64,000 bases of DNA from CAXQZM01 sp965229645 (GTDB lineage Bacteria; Pseudomonadota; Alphaproteobacteria; UBA7985). Of this stretch, positions 19,227 through 27,498 are shown in pieces (positions within the stretch are counted from its first letter, which is position 1; the number at the start of each line of letters is the position of its first letter). Under the pieces are notes generated by a model. The model was not told where the DNA came from. It saw only the letters and a program-made list of their open reading frames with translations, and ran no database searches. The position numbers and the translations under genes are program-made. The stretch lies in the NCBI GenBank assembly GCA_965229645.1, contig OZ245893.1, positions 1,984,001 to 2,048,000 on the forward strand, written 5' to 3'.

Positions 19227-20081
19227 ATGATGCGAGTTTTGGGATTGGTCATACCAGCGGCGACTGAGAACGACTCTTATGTTCGCTGGTATACGGGCCG
19301 CGACTGCGGCCCCCGCAGCGGGCTCCAAGCCCAGAGGGCGCAGGGAACGCCCGCGCTCCAAACACGCGGCCCCGAGAATAGCGGACACGCGCCTCGGGGT
19401 ATAAGCGAAGGCCCCGTCGGAGGCGAAACGCGAAGCGTTTCTGCCGTGAGACACAAAACGGCAAAAAAAGTGTCAACTTTTTTCGCCGTTGCTATCTTAG
19501 GTACGGCGTTGCTCATCAGCCCGTGGAGCGGCGCGCAGAGCGAGGACCCCGCTGCGGTATTGCAAGGCATTATTGACGACGTCAAAACGCTGTGGGTGCC
19601 GCTCAATCGCGACCCAGTCGCCCCCTACGACAGCCGGCGGGCCTGGGCGACCACGTTGGTCGATACCCGCTTCGACTTAGGCCAGATGGCGCGCAGCTCC
19701 CTTGGCACCCGGTGGCGGGGCTTGAGCGCAGCGCAGCAGGAGGCCTATGCGCCCCTGTTTCGCCAGATCATCATCGAAACCGTGATCGATTGGCTTGACG
19801 GCTACGACGGGCAACAATTTGACGTGACGCGGGTGCGCCAAGGCGGACGAAACACCGAAATTCAGACCCTCTTCGTGCAAGCGAACGGCCGATCCGTGCG
19901 CCTCACTTGGGTCACACGGGCCAACGAAGGGCGCTATCAATTCCGTGACGTGCGCTTTTCTGGGATCTCCCTCGTTGCCGATTTTCGGGGCAAGTACCAA
20001 AGGACCTTGGACGATCAAGGGTTTGAAGCCCTAGTGACGCGTCTGCAAGCGGACTACGCGAGCTTGCGCGCGCAACACTGA
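19227..20081 (+). CDS. mlaC: MlaC-like phospholipid-binding protein with an in-frame repeat inside its signal peptide
   Basis: The mature part (from about 19530) is an MlaC/Ttg2-type periplasmic protein, with FDLGQMARSSLG, WRGLSAAQQEAYAPLF and a VRLTWV strand. MlaC shuttles phospholipids from the outer to the inner membrane. The ATG at 19227 has a gggag ribosome-binding site and begins MMRVLGLV. A 243 bp repeat (19253-19495, 81 codons, no stop) follows, then ILGTALLISPWSGAQS. Without the repeat these parts join into an ordinary signal peptide. With it, the repeat's last codons (RHKTAKKVSTFFAVA) plus the residual hydrophobic part make a new signal-like segment that could start at GTG 19446. 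Which start is used is unknown. No other mla gene is nearby. Confidence 0.8.
   Translation: MMRVLGLVIPAATENDSYVRWYTGRDCGPRSGLQAQRAQGTPALQTRGPENSGHAPRGISEGPVGGETRSVSAVRHKTAKKVSTFFAVAILGTALLISPWSGAQSEDPAAVLQGIIDDVKTLWVPLNRDPVAPYDSRRAWATTLVDTRFDLGQMARSSLGTRWRGLSAAQQEAYAPLFRQIIIETVIDWLDGYDGQQFDVTRVRQGGRNTEIQTLFVQANGRSVRLTWVTRANEGRYQFRDVRFSGISLVADFRGKYQRTLDDQGFEALVTRLQADYASLRAQH
19251..19500 (+). repeat. Composite palindromic repeat, full copy, lying inside the mlaC-like gene
   Basis: Modules in order: P1 palindrome (19251-19292); gggccgcgactgcggccc; a gcgggc/gcccgc hairpin (about 19318-19360); ccccgag...ctcgggg (about 19370-19400); gaaacgc/gcgtttc (about 19433-19442); and an A/T hairpin aaaaaagtgtcaactttttt with flanking ggc/gcc (about 19457-19490). 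The outer ends, ataccagcgg and cgttgctat, are near-inverted. It is closest to 47718-47914, which lacks the third module. Confidence 0.88.
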
Positions 20082-20147
20082 TCGCTTCGATTGTTAGAAA
20101 CGGCTTAAAACTGACCCCTGCAACGGGCAAAAAACGCCGCCCTCCCA

Positions 20148-20534
20148 ATACACCAGCGGCGACCCAGAATGACCCTTATGTTCGTTGGTCTAAGGGCCGT
20201 GACCGCGGCCCTAAGAATCGCGAACACGCGTCTCGGGGTATAAGCGAAAGTCCCGTCCTGGGTTCGGGCTGAGCGAGCCCAGCGAGCGAGGTGAGACCGC
20301 AACCCAAAAAGCCGAAACGCGACGCGTTTCTGCCGTGATACCAGCGGCAATTGAGAATGACTCGTATGTTCGCTGGTGTTAAGGGCCGCGACTGCGGCCC
20401 CCGCAGCGGCCCCGAGAATAGCGCGAAAGCGCCTCGGGGTATAAGCGGAGGCCCCGTCGGAGGCGAAACGCAAAGCGTTTCTGCGGTGAGACACAAAACG
20501 GCAAAAAAGGTTTCAACTTTTTTCGCCGTTGGAA
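20148..20534 (+). repeat. Two composite repeats in tandem
   Basis: The first copy (20148-20337) carries a diverged P1, the two GC hairpins, one unit of the gggctgagcgag module, and gaaacgc/gcgtttc. The second (20338-20534) starts with a new P1 and ends with the A/T hairpin. The second GC hairpin here has a gcgc-gaaa-gcgc tip instead of the usual loop, which keeps the stem. It fills the gap between the mlaC-like gene and the IS256 remnant and ends exactly where recognisable transposase sequence begins. Confidence 0.85.
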
Positions 20535-21065
20535 TTAGTCATTGCCGACGATCACAGCGGCCTCACAGCTGCCGCAGATAAGGTCCTGGGATCCACCCGA
20601 CAGCGTTGCCGTGTGCATTGGATGCGCAACATGTGTTCATACGTGAGCGTCAAACAACGCCCTGTCGTCCTCGCCATGATCAAAACCATCTTCGCCCAGG
20701 AGACCAGGGACCCTGGCCATACACAGTGGGACATTGTCCAACAACACTTTGTCAAGCAGTGGCCAAAGTTTGCTGCCGCCATGGGAACCTCCAGGCACCA
20801 GGTCTTGGCCTTCATGGACTTCCCCAAAAAGCACTGGAGAAAGATCCATTCGACCAATCCTCTTGAGCGTGTGAACAAAGAAATCAAGCGGCGCACAAAG
20901 ACCGTTGAGATCTTTCCAAACGATGAAGCCATCATACGTTTGGTTGGAGCAATCTTGGCCGAACAGAGCGACGAATGGGCAGCAGCTAGAAATGTCTACA
21001 TCAAATGGAATGACGACGAAATTAGCGAAAATAAGGACGTGACAACCACGATCACCATCGAGTAA
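20535..21065 (+). pseudogene. IS256-family (mutator-type) transposase, C-terminal remnant
   Basis: About 175 codons matching the C-terminal part of IS256/MULE transposases: LVIADDHSGLTAA, RQRCRVHWMRN, then the conserved RKIHSTNPLERVNKEIKRRT segment with the last catalytic glutamate. The first half of the protein, including the first catalytic aspartate, is missing. The sequence begins abruptly at the end of the composite repeat. It cannot encode an active transposase. Confidence 0.85.
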
Positions 21066-21217
21066 AACGGAACATAACCTAGCGAAGACGCCCCCACTCT
21101 TATACCACTTACTGGAACACTATCCTTGTTTGCCTGTAAAGCATCAAGAAATTTCTGACGATCGTCAGCCAGATTTGAGATGAACTCTTCTGCTAAGTTC
21201 GGGTTAGATGTTAACAT
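20996..21217 (-). CDS. Small open frame of unknown status, possibly cut by the IS256 remnant
   Basis: A 73-codon minus-strand frame starting MLTSNPNLAEEFISNL, with aagaga upstream of the ATG. The first 45 or so residues look protein-like. The rest (from about 21065 down) lies in the 3' end of the IS256 sequence, so an older gene may have been interrupted there. No family was recognised. The surrounding 21066-21431 is more A/T-rich than the neighbours and shows no other gene. Confidence 0.25.
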   Translation of the reverse strand: MLTSNPNLAEEFISNLADDRQKFLDALQANKDSVPVSGIRVGASSLGYVPFYSMVIVVVTSLFSLISSSFHLM

Positions 21218-21431
21218 TAAATTTTCTCTTGCGGGGCTATAGCTTCATCGCTGACAAACTGCGCTGAAATGTGATTTGTGTTTTGGCGTTTAACTTTCGG
21301 GCGCGCAAACTCACTATGTTCCACAAAGCGAATTTTCTAACTTTGCCCTTTAATTGGTGTGGATTTTTCTAAAAATCGACTGTTCCAATCGAGTTCGAAC
21401 GCGCGATGGCACGAGCCAGAGATTAGGAAAA

Positions 21432-22601
21432 TCAGGAGGATGAAGAATCAGGCCTCGCGCGAAGGTTGTCGATGTTGCCGTCGGCCGACAGCAAGATCGC
21501 GAGTTGGCGGGACCCTTGGAAGTTGGCGAGCAAAATGACGAAGGCCGCCATGATCGGCGCAGAGATCAACATGCCAAAAATTCCCCAGATGGCTCCCCAA
21601 AACAAGAGCGAGGCCATGACCAAGATTGAGGAGATGTTGAAGGAGTTGGCGAGCAGACGGGGTTCTAGAACCGAACCGATGCTCTGTTGGATTAGCAGGA
21701 GGCCGAAGATCAGCACCAGCCAGCGTGTCACGGTAAAGTCGGGGTCCACGAGGAACAGCACGATGGGCAAAATCGAGGAGATCAGCGAGCCAACGACGGG
21801 AATGTAGTTGAGCAAGAACAGCAATAGGGCGAACAATAAAGCAAAATTGACGTCCAGAATCGTCATTAAGACGTAGCCCAGGCCGCCCGTGAGCGCCGAG
21901 GTGAGGGTCTTTATTCTAATGTAGGAAGCGAGCCGAGCGATGATCAGGCCGATGAGCGAGGACCAGCGCTCATGGGCATCTTGTTCCTTGTTCAGGGCGG
22001 CGAGTTTTTTGGGGAAGCTGCTGCTTTCTGAATAGAAGAAGATCATGTAGATCAAAACGGTGACCACGAGGGTAATGGTGCCTTGTGTGGCGGACAAGAG
22101 ATTGGTGGCGGCCTGGGGTAGGCGCGCGCGCAAAGCCTCGATTGAGTTGACCACAAGGTCCTCAAACTGTTGGGCGTAGGTTGCGATTTCCGTCGTGTTG
22201 ACGGCGGCGTTGCCCGACACAACCGCGTTGACGCGTGCGAGTTGCCCGCCCACCCAAGTGGCAAAGGTGCTGGCGAGGGCGCCAAGCTGTGCCTCGTAGT
22301 CGGGGATTTGGGCGCTGAATTCCACGACGGTGCTGCTGACCGTGCTGGTGAACAGCCAGGTCGCCATGATTAAAATAACCCAGGACAGGAAATGGGTCAG
22401 GAGGGTCTTGCCCGCAAAGTCTGGCCCCAGCGGCTGCAGCAGGCGGGCGATGGAGACCAGTGCAAACCAAACCAGCCCCGCCAAGACGATGGGGATCAAA
22501 ATGGACGACCCAAGCCACAAGATATAAGTGAGCAAGCAAGCGCTAGCGAGGGTGAAGAAAATGGTCGCGGCGCTCCAGCGGCCAACAGACAAGGAAGACA
22601 T
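21432..22601 (-). CDS. AI-2E/PerM-family permease
   Basis: 389 residues from the ATG at 22601. About eight hydrophobic helices with a large soluble insertion after the third (about 85-185), then LNYIPVVGSLISSILPIV and the QQSIGSVLEPRLLANS region that characterises the AI-2 exporter / PerM family. The substrate is uncertain, since members range from signal export to ion exchange. A much longer in-frame extension upstream is a shadow of the ChaC gene and is rejected. The start is five bases after the ChaC stop, so the two form an operon. Confidence 0.88.
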   Translation of the reverse strand: MSSLSVGRWSAATIFFTLASACLLTYILWLGSSILIPIVLAGLVWFALVSIARLLQPLGPDFAGKTLLTHFLSWVILIMATWLFTSTVSSTVVEFSAQIPDYEAQLGALASTFATWVGGQLARVNAVVSGNAAVNTTEIATYAQQFEDLVVNSIEALRARLPQAATNLLSATQGTITLVVTVLIYMIFFYSESSSFPKKLAALNKEQDAHERWSSLIGLIIARLASYIRIKTLTSALTGGLGYVLMTILDVNFALLFALLLFLLNYIPVVGSLISSILPIVLFLVDPDFTVTRWLVLIFGLLLIQQSIGSVLEPRLLANSFNISSILVMASLLFWGAIWGIFGMLISAPIMAAFVILLANFQGSRQLAILLSADGNIDNLRARPDSSSS

Positions 22602-22606
22602 GGGGG

Positions 22607-23188
22607 CTAGTTTATCGCATCTATGAGCGCGGCTAAAGCCCGAAACCGCTGGGTCGAAAGCCCCAGCGCCTGCATCTGATCGATGGTATGGGCCAGGTAG
22701 GCGCGGTTGGTGCCCATGCCGCCTGTTGCCTGGGCCATGATCGCCGCTTGTTCGTGCATCGACAGGCCTGGCACGAACTGCGGCGCGCTGGGGGTTGGAA
22801 CAAAGGTCAAGGCACGGACGGTTTCGTCCGTCGTGCGGCAGGGAACGAGGGCGGGCCCATAGGCGTAAGTGCCGATTTCCCTGTCCATGAGATAGTCGTA
22901 GGCCGCAGGCACGTCCGCCGCCGCCACCTGAAAGGCGCGCCCTAAGCACGAACCGCCAGGGCATAGGGTTAGCACGAGACCAGGGGTTTGGGGTGTGCCA
23001 CGGTGGCGAACGGAGCGCATGGCAAAGTCGCGATGATAGCCGTAGATGCGCGCGGGGCAGGTCGCCCTGTGGGCAAAGCCAGGGTTCCACATGAGCGAGC
23101 CATAGCCGAACACCCACAGCGGGCGTCCGAGCAGCCGCTGGCGCAAATCCCCTATGTCTTGCCTTTGTCTGGGCATAGGGTAAGGCAT
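22607..23188 (-). CDS. ChaC-like gamma-glutamylcyclotransferase
   Basis: 193 residues with WVFGYGSLMWNPGF at 25-38, the nucleotide-like fold motif of ChaC proteins, and MDREIGTYAYGP at about 101-112, whose glutamate is the expected catalytic acid. ChaC enzymes split glutathione into 5-oxoproline and Cys-Gly. It is upstream of and almost touching the AI-2E-type permease gene on the same strand. It is divergent from the DUF2125 gene with a very short gap, so the two promoters must overlap. Confidence 0.88.
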   Translation of the reverse strand: MPYPMPRQRQDIGDLRQRLLGRPLWVFGYGSLMWNPGFAHRATCPARIYGYHRDFAMRSVRHRGTPQTPGLVLTLCPGGSCLGRAFQVAAADVPAAYDYLMDREIGTYAYGPALVPCRTTDETVRALTFVPTPSAPQFVPGLSMHEQAAIMAQATGGMGTNRAYLAHTIDQMQALGLSTQRFRALAALIDAIN

Positions 23189-23221
23189 AGGCTGGTGAAC
23201 AAAACAAAGAAAGCCTTGGCC

Positions 23222-24349
23222 ATGCGCATCCTTCGCTACGTTCTTTATGGCTTTATCGCCCTGCTGGTTTTGGGGTGGAGCGGCGCGTGGCTGGCGGGCC
23301 AGCGAATTCTGCTGCGTGAACTGCGCGCGCAGGGTTTGGACGTTCGGTTAGGTGAGCTGCACTTTCGCGCTGACGACGTTCGGGTCGGAGGGTTTCCATT
23401 TCGTTATCGCGTCAGCCCGCGCGGTGCGCAACTCAGCGGTCTGCAAAACCTGCCGACCCTCACCTTGGATGATCGGGCCGCGGTTCAAGTGTCGGTAGTT
23501 GGCAGCGCGCTCAGGTTGCTGTCGGGCGGCGAATTGAGCGTGCGGGTCCAGTTCCCTGGCACCTACATAATTGGTGATCTGGCGCGTGTTCGCGTCGATT
23601 CTGGTTGGATCCAGACTGGCTTGAGCGGCCTCAGTCTTGGCAACCAAGACACTTGGGTCTTCAATGGGGTGGACATGAACATAGGCGAGCTGGCGGTGTC
23701 GCTGGCCTCGGGCGAAGAACGGGTGATTTTTGACGCTCTGACCCTCGACATGAGCCCGCTGGGCAAGGCGCCTGGCTATGACTATGCGTTTGACCTAAGG
23801 GGCTTGACCCCAGGGTTTCTCGAACTGGAGCGTGTCCCCACGAAAATCGACCAGATTGCCTTAAGGGGCCGTATCCAGCCCGACGTGCGCGCCGACTACT
23901 TCCGATTTCTTGACGCGGCGACCGAGAATCCGATGGACGCCCTGACCTCCAACGCCGAGGTCATCAGGACGTTGCTCAGTTCCGCGCCAGGGCTCTACGT
24001 GACCGAGGGGTCTTTGCAGTGGGGCGAGGCGTCGATAGAGGCGCAGCTTGATTTTCCTCTGACCCTCGCGGCCCTGCAACGACAGCTGCACGTGAAGGTC
24101 GCAGGCGCGCTGGCGTTCAACGGCGTCGGGACTTTGTTGGAGGAGTTGGTGCGCGAACCAAGCGTGCAACAAGTTCGCGGGTTGGCACCGCTGATTTCGG
24201 GCATTCGCGCGACCGCCCCAGGCCTCGGCTTGGACTTGAATCAAGGCCGTGCCAGCACGCTCGACGGGACCCTGATCACCATCGGGGTAGAGGGCGTGCG
24301 CCCGACGCTCGATCGGGTTTCGATCGACGGCAGCCCCCTCCTGTTCTAA
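23222..24349 (+). CDS. DUF2125 family protein, membrane-anchored
   Basis: 375 residues. One N-terminal hydrophobic helix (YVLYGFIALLVLGWSGAWLA) is followed by LRAQGLDVRLGEL and VGGFPFRYRVS, the opening that typifies DUF2125 proteins of alphaproteobacteria. The rest is beta-rich and predicted periplasmic. Function is unknown. The fold recalls AsmA/TamB-like lipid-handling proteins (inference). An in-frame GTG at 23195 with ggtaagg upstream would add nine residues including three lysines and is a plausible alternative start. Confidence 0.75.
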   Translation: MRILRYVLYGFIALLVLGWSGAWLAGQRILLRELRAQGLDVRLGELHFRADDVRVGGFPFRYRVSPRGAQLSGLQNLPTLTLDDRAAVQVSVVGSALRLLSGGELSVRVQFPGTYIIGDLARVRVDSGWIQTGLSGLSLGNQDTWVFNGVDMNIGELAVSLASGEERVIFDALTLDMSPLGKAPGYDYAFDLRGLTPGFLELERVPTKIDQIALRGRIQPDVRADYFRFLDAATENPMDALTSNAEVIRTLLSSAPGLYVTEGSLQWGEASIEAQLDFPLTLAALQRQLHVKVAGALAFNGVGTLLEELVREPSVQQVRGLAPLISGIRATAPGLGLDLNQGRASTLDGTLITIGVEGVRPTLDRVSIDGSPLLF

Positions 24350-24501
24350 ATCTGATCTTGGGTGTTTGGAACCGCCTGAACGGTTTCACGGCAGATCCCA
24401 GGTCGGCTTGGGCTGGAATCAGCGATAAAGCGACATCTTGTGTTGATTTGGCGGCTTACCTTGCCTAAGCGCCCCAAAAAAACGAGCGCGGAACTAGAGC
24501 C

Positions 24502-25719
24502 ATGTCCAAAATCAAAGTGCTAAATCCCGTCGTCGAGCTTGACGGCGATGAAATGACCCGAATCATTTGGGAATTCATCAAGGAACGGCTGATCCTGCCC
24601 TACTTGGACGTGGACCTTAAGTACTTTGACCTCGGCATCGAAAAGCGTGACCAGACCGACGATCAAATTACCGTCGATGCCGCCAAGGCGATTCAAGAAC
24701 ATCGTGTCGGGGTCAAGTGCGCGACCATTACCCCGGACGAGGCGCGCGTCGAGGAATTTGATTTGCGGCGCATGTATCGCAGCCCCAACGGAACCATCCG
24801 CAATATCATAGGGGGCACCATTTTTCGCGCGCCGATTGTGATGCAGAATGTTCCGCGCCTGGTGCCAGGTTGGACGCACCCTATCGTCATTGGCCGCCAT
24901 GCCTTTGGCGATCAATACCGCGCAACCGATACCCTGATCCCTGGCCCTGGTAAGTTGCGGATGGTCTACGAACCCGCCGACGGCGGCGCCGTGCAGGATT
25001 TAGAGGTCCATGCCTTCGATCAAGCAGGCGTTGCCATGACCATGTACAACCACGACGAGTCCATTCGCGGCTTTGCGCGGTCGTGCATGAACTACGGCCT
25101 CGACGTCGGTTGGCCCGTCTACCTATCGACCAAAAATACGATCATGAAGAAGTACGATGGTCGGTTCAAAGACCTGTTTCAGGAAATTTATGACACCGAG
25201 TTTGCGGACAAGTTTCGGGTCGCAGGTATCAGTTACGAACACCGCCTGATCGACGACATGGTCGCCGCCGCGCTGAAGTGGAACGGGGAATTTGTCTGGG
25301 CGTGCAAGAACTACGATGGCGACGTGCAATCCGACACGGTGGCGCAAGGGTTCGGCTCGCTGGGCCTCATGACCTCGGTGCTCATGACCCCCGATGGCAA
25401 AACGGTGGAGGCGGAGGCGGCCCATGGGACCGTCACCCGCCACTATCGCCTGCATCAGCAAGGCAAAGAAACCTCAACAAACCCCATTGCGTCGATTTTC
25501 GCCTGGACGCGCGGGTTGGCCTACCGTGGCAAGTTTGACGACACCCCAGCGGTGGTTAAGTTCGCAGAAACGCTGGAAAAGGTCTGTATCGAAACGGTCG
25601 AAGCGGGCTTTATGACCAAAGACTTGGCCTTGCTCGTGTCCCCCGACCAGGGTTGGATGACGACGCGACAATTTTTGGATAAGCTCGACGAAGGGTTGAA
25701 GGGGGCCATGGATGCCTAA
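24502..25719 (+). CDS. icd: NADP-dependent isocitrate dehydrogenase
   Basis: 405 residues of the homodimeric, eukaryote-like IDH family common in alphaproteobacteria. Converts isocitrate to 2-oxoglutarate and CO2 with NADP+. Seen: SPNGTIRNIIGGTIFR (substrate loop), YEHRLIDDMVA, YDGDVQSDTVAQGFGSLGL, and EAAHGTVTRHYR (cofactor region). The start is at MSKIKVLNPVVELDGDEMTR, as in the family. The stop overlaps the start of the cyclophilin gene by eight bases. Confidence 0.96.
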   Translation: MSKIKVLNPVVELDGDEMTRIIWEFIKERLILPYLDVDLKYFDLGIEKRDQTDDQITVDAAKAIQEHRVGVKCATITPDEARVEEFDLRRMYRSPNGTIRNIIGGTIFRAPIVMQNVPRLVPGWTHPIVIGRHAFGDQYRATDTLIPGPGKLRMVYEPADGGAVQDLEVHAFDQAGVAMTMYNHDESIRGFARSCMNYGLDVGWPVYLSTKNTIMKKYDGRFKDLFQEIYDTEFADKFRVAGISYEHRLIDDMVAAALKWNGEFVWACKNYDGDVQSDTVAQGFGSLGLMTSVLMTPDGKTVEAEAAHGTVTRHYRLHQQGKETSTNPIASIFAWTRGLAYRGKFDDTPAVVKFAETLEKVCIETVEAGFMTKDLALLVSPDQGWMTTRQFLDKLDEGLKGAMDA

Positions 25720-26761
25720 GACACTCAAGAGACTGCTCTCGGTCCTGGTTTTTTGCCTCCTTGGCGCCAGTGTCCAGGCCGAGGTGTATTGGGCGGTGCG
25801 TCCCGATGGCCAACTGGCCGAGGGGGAACGGCGCGGCGACTTTTTCCCAGGGTGGGCGCGCGTGATCGTTGACGACACGGGGGCGGTTCAGTCTTTGGCG
25901 GATTTGACAGCATCCTACGGGTCGGTATTTTCTGCCCTCTCGACCGCAAGCGCCAATACGGCCGCTTTGGCGCAGACAGCGGACGTCGAGCAGTTGGGCC
26001 CCGTATCACGGATTCTCACCGACCCCATCCACGCCGTCTCAGGCTTGCTATTGCTCGACGCCTACGTTGAAAGCTTGGCTGCTGAGGAGGACCTAGAGGC
26101 GACCAAGTTCATTTTACCCACGCCCGATGTGCTCGTGTTCCAGGCGGAGTTTGGTTCCGAGATTGATACGAACTTCGCCGACTTGGCATTTCGCCTTTCC
26201 CAGGGCCCTGGAAGCCTTAGCGATCTGATCCTAACCTACGCTGCGGGCACCTACACCACCAACGCCCCGCCAACAGCAGAGGAAATTCTCATGGCCCTTG
26301 GACCCGATCCAGAAAACACCCTCATCATCACCTTAAAGGACGGGGACGTTGCCATTCGCTTGCGCGACGATTTGGCCCCCAACCATGTTAATCGATTGAA
26401 GGAGCTCACCCGACAAGGCTTCTACGATGGTCTGGTGTTTCACCGCGTTATCGAGGGATTCATGGCCCAGACGGGCGATCCGACAGGAACGGGAACCTCA
26501 GGGTCGGGTCAGAACTTGAACGCCGAGTTCACCGACGCACCGTTCTTACGCGGCACCGTCGGCATGGCGCGGGCGGCGAGTCCCAATTCAGCGGACAGCC
26601 AGTTTTTCATCATGTTCGACGAAGGCCGATTCCTGGACAACAACTATACGGTGATTGGCCAAGTCATAACAGGCATGGAGCTTGTGGACCAAATTAAGCG
26701 CGGCGAACCCCCGACGGACCCCGACAAAATGATCCGTGTTCGCGTTCAGGCGGATCTCTAA
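25712..26761 (+). CDS. Exported cyclophilin-type peptidyl-prolyl isomerase with an unknown N-terminal domain
   Basis: 349 residues. A Sec signal peptide (1-23, KRLLSVLVFCLLGASVQA) leads into about 170 residues of unrecognised sequence, then a cyclophilin domain (about 198-349). The domain contains VFHRVIEGFMAQTGDP, the NAEF loop, GMARA and SQFFIMF, so the catalytic Arg and the substrate pocket are present. The likely place is the periplasm, assisting envelope protein folding. It overlaps icd by eight bases, implying coupled translation of a folding factor with a TCA enzyme. The N-terminal region is alanine- and leucine-rich and may be a helical chaperone module (inference). Confidence 0.85.
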   Translation: MPKTLKRLLSVLVFCLLGASVQAEVYWAVRPDGQLAEGERRGDFFPGWARVIVDDTGAVQSLADLTASYGSVFSALSTASANTAALAQTADVEQLGPVSRILTDPIHAVSGLLLLDAYVESLAAEEDLEATKFILPTPDVLVFQAEFGSEIDTNFADLAFRLSQGPGSLSDLILTYAAGTYTTNAPPTAEEILMALGPDPENTLIITLKDGDVAIRLRDDLAPNHVNRLKELTRQGFYDGLVFHRVIEGFMAQTGDPTGTGTSGSGQNLNAEFTDAPFLRGTVGMARAASPNSADSQFFIMFDEGRFLDNNYTVIGQVITGMELVDQIKRGEPPTDPDKMIRVRVQADL

Positions 26762-26770
26762 ACTCTTGTA

Positions 26771-26921
26771 CCCCGAGGTGCCTTCTTAGCTGATCTCGGG
26801 GCCGCGTGTTTTGGGCGCGGGCGCGTTCCCTGCTCCCTTCGGGCTAGGAGCCCGCTAGGGGGTCGCAGTCGCGGCCCATATACCAGCGATCGAAAGAGCC
26901 ATTTTCAACCGCCGCTGGTAT
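26771..26921 (-). repeat. Composite repeat, partial and diverged, minus orientation
   Basis: In reverse it contains P1 (26880-26921), the gggccgcgactgcg hairpin, the gcgggc/gcccgc hairpin, and the ccccgag/ctcgggg stem (26771-26801). The gaaacgc and A/T modules are absent. The ccccgag stem begins 10 bp after the cyclophilin stop and may terminate the icd operon. Confidence 0.75.
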
Positions 26922-26922
26922 T

Positions 26923-27038
26923 ATACCAACGGAAGTATTCAATGACCTATGGGCCGTCTGCGTTCGAGCGCCGAGACTCAATTCATATGGCAAGCAAACT
27001 GCAATCGGACAACGGTCATTCGATCTTTCCGCTGGTAT
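26923..27038. repeat. 116 bp palindromic element at the 3' end of ihfB
   Basis: The ends ataccaacgg and ccgctggtat extend into a longer imperfect inverted repeat of about 27 bp per arm (gtattcaatgacc facing ggtcattcgatc). The centre is unique. It abuts the P1 module on its left. Its right edge lies on the TAA stop codon of ihfB. Confidence 0.7.
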
Positions 27039-27325
27039 TAGTCTGGCGGAGCGTTGAGACGAGTATGGAGGGTTTTGCCGATCTTAAAAAAAGGTGCCCG
27101 CTTCGCTGCAACGTGGACGGGTTCGCCATTGCGTGGGTTGCGACCAATACGCGCGCCCCGGTCGCGCACAGAGAAAGCGCCAAACCCACGGATTTCTACG
27201 CGGCGACCGCGGGCCAAGGCGGCCCCGATCTCATTAAAGACAGTATCGACAACGCGGGCGGCGTCAACCTCAGGCAAGTCAGGGTTTTGGGTGGCGATTG
27301 ATTTTACCAGTTCCAAACGTGTCAT
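27038..27325 (-). CDS. ihfB: Integration host factor, beta subunit
   Basis: 95 residues from the ATG at 27325 (MTRLELVKSIATQNPDL). An HU/IHF-type DNA-bending protein. The RVEIRGFGAFSVRDR strand and RIGRNPRNGEPV arm with its tip proline are seen, followed by KRAPFFKIGKTL. NPDLP near the start and the arm favour IHF-beta over HU or IHF-alpha. IHF bends DNA in replication, recombination and sigma-54 promoters. The stop codon lies at the edge of a palindromic element, so the C-terminus (RLNAPPD) may have been set by its insertion. Confidence 0.9.
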   Translation of the reverse strand: MTRLELVKSIATQNPDLPEVDAARVVDTVFNEIGAALARGRRVEIRGFGAFSVRDRGARIGRNPRNGEPVHVAAKRAPFFKIGKTLHTRLNAPPD

Positions 27326-27498
27326 AGCTCTGTTCTCATCCCCCCTGCCCTTGCGCGTCATGCAGGGGCGTCAAGTTGCGTACCTCTTCCTTAAGGTTGA
27401 GGAACCCCGCGAGTCTAAGACCTCGCAGACGAACAACCGATTCCAATCTGGGTTGTTGCCTTTGCGCCATAAGTGACAGCGCCATTGGGGGGAGCGAC

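Noticed and set aside
19113..19606. Minus-strand frames of about 75-113 codons across the composite repeat
   Set aside because: Similar frames appear wherever the repeat occurs and simply reflect its palindromes.
22602..23207. N-terminal extension of the AI-2E-type permease frame to 23207
   Set aside because: It overlaps the whole ChaC gene in another frame. The permease family begins at the ATG at 22601.
26942..27301. 119-codon plus-strand frame over ihfB
   Set aside because: Antisense to the clear IHF-beta gene, and its start lies inside a palindromic element.
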